From Thermoplasmata archaeon (lineage in GTDB: Archaea > Thermoplasmatota > Thermoplasmata > Thermoplasmatales > GCA-001856825): DNA of 6,118 bases. The notes below the pieces were generated by a model, which saw nothing but the letters and a program-made list of their open reading frames with translations, was not told the origin of the DNA and did not search any database. The position numbers were made by a program, and so were the translations under genes. The stretch lies in contig JAJYRY010000063.1 in the NCBI GenBank assembly GCA_021793855.1, positions 1-6,118 on the forward strand, read 5' to 3'. Below are positions 6,046 through 6,118 of this stretch, one piece after another. Position 1 is the stretch's first letter. Each line of letters starts with the position of its first letter.

Positions 6046-6118
6046 GTCTTCATAACTCCTGTTCTAAGCGAGGGAAATTGTTACCGGAGTGTAAACCAAT
6101 CTACCATTTTCTGGAATC
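6046..6118 (-). pseudogene. Disrupted N-terminal remnant of the S51 peptidase (amber codon, edge of window)
   Basis: In the same frame as the peptidase, the minus strand reads IPENGRLVYTPVTISLA (6067-6117), then TAG (6064-6066), then NRSYED running into the TTG at 6045. The other two minus-strand frames here have stops. LVYTPVTIS resembles the conserved strand near the N-terminus of S51 proteins (E. coli peptidase E has AVFIPFAG there), and NRSYED resembles what follows it in relatives. The distance from this strand to GGGNT is about 20 residues against about 45 in E. coli peptidase E, so a deletion of roughly 25 residues is likely in addition to the stop. The gene would begin beyond the window. 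TAG is also used as a normal terminator by the ubiD gene here, so readthrough is unlikely. Confidence 0.55.

Noticed and set aside
5648..6055. A 135-codon + strand frame opposite the peptidase
   Set aside because: The minus strand carries unmistakable S51 motifs; the + strand frame is its shadow.

Overview
The window looks like ordinary chromosomal DNA of an archaeon. The threonyl-tRNA synthetase is of the archaeal type, with the FTMPDMH signature and an SKRPIFRG ending. A/T-rich TATA-like boxes lie about 20-25 bases in front of several start codons that lack Shine-Dalgarno sequences, which points to leaderless mRNAs. Genes are followed by T-runs. A member of Thermoplasmatota or Nitrososphaerota would fit, but the sequence alone does not settle the phylum. 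I see no insertion sequence, phage gene, CRISPR array, tRNA or rRNA.

Layout. Bases 1-1079 (+) hold the C-terminal 358 residues of threonyl-tRNA synthetase, whose start lies outside the window. Three small, apparently separate transcription units follow on the same strand: an MscL-like mechanosensitive channel (1174-1578), a YceI-family lipocalin-fold protein (start moved to 1673, ending 2212) and a UbiD-family prenylated-FMN decarboxylase (2299-3906). The UbiD stop codon directly abuts the stop codon of a convergent APC-superfamily amino-acid permease (3907-5361, -). After about 230 non-coding bases comes the C-terminal part of a family S51 peptidase (peptidase E-like, 5593-6045, -). Its N-terminal region seems broken by an in-frame amber codon and a deletion.

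How the genes fit together. They do not form one obvious pathway. Translation (thrS), osmotic protection (mscL), a possible isoprenoid or quinone link (yceI next to ubiD), amino-acid uptake and a decaying peptidase are mostly independent functions. YceI proteins bind polyisoprenoids, and some UbiD enzymes act in quinone or archaeal isoprenoid synthesis, so the yceI-ubiD neighbourhood is suggestive but unproven.

The most interesting points are three. The MscL homologue seems to have its cytoplasmic helix and Pro/Ala linker moved from the C-terminus to the N-terminus. The S51 peptidase appears to be a recent pseudogene or a gene restarted at an internal TTG. An 18-base near-palindrome lies in front of ubiD. 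I do not see a convincing new multi-gene system here.
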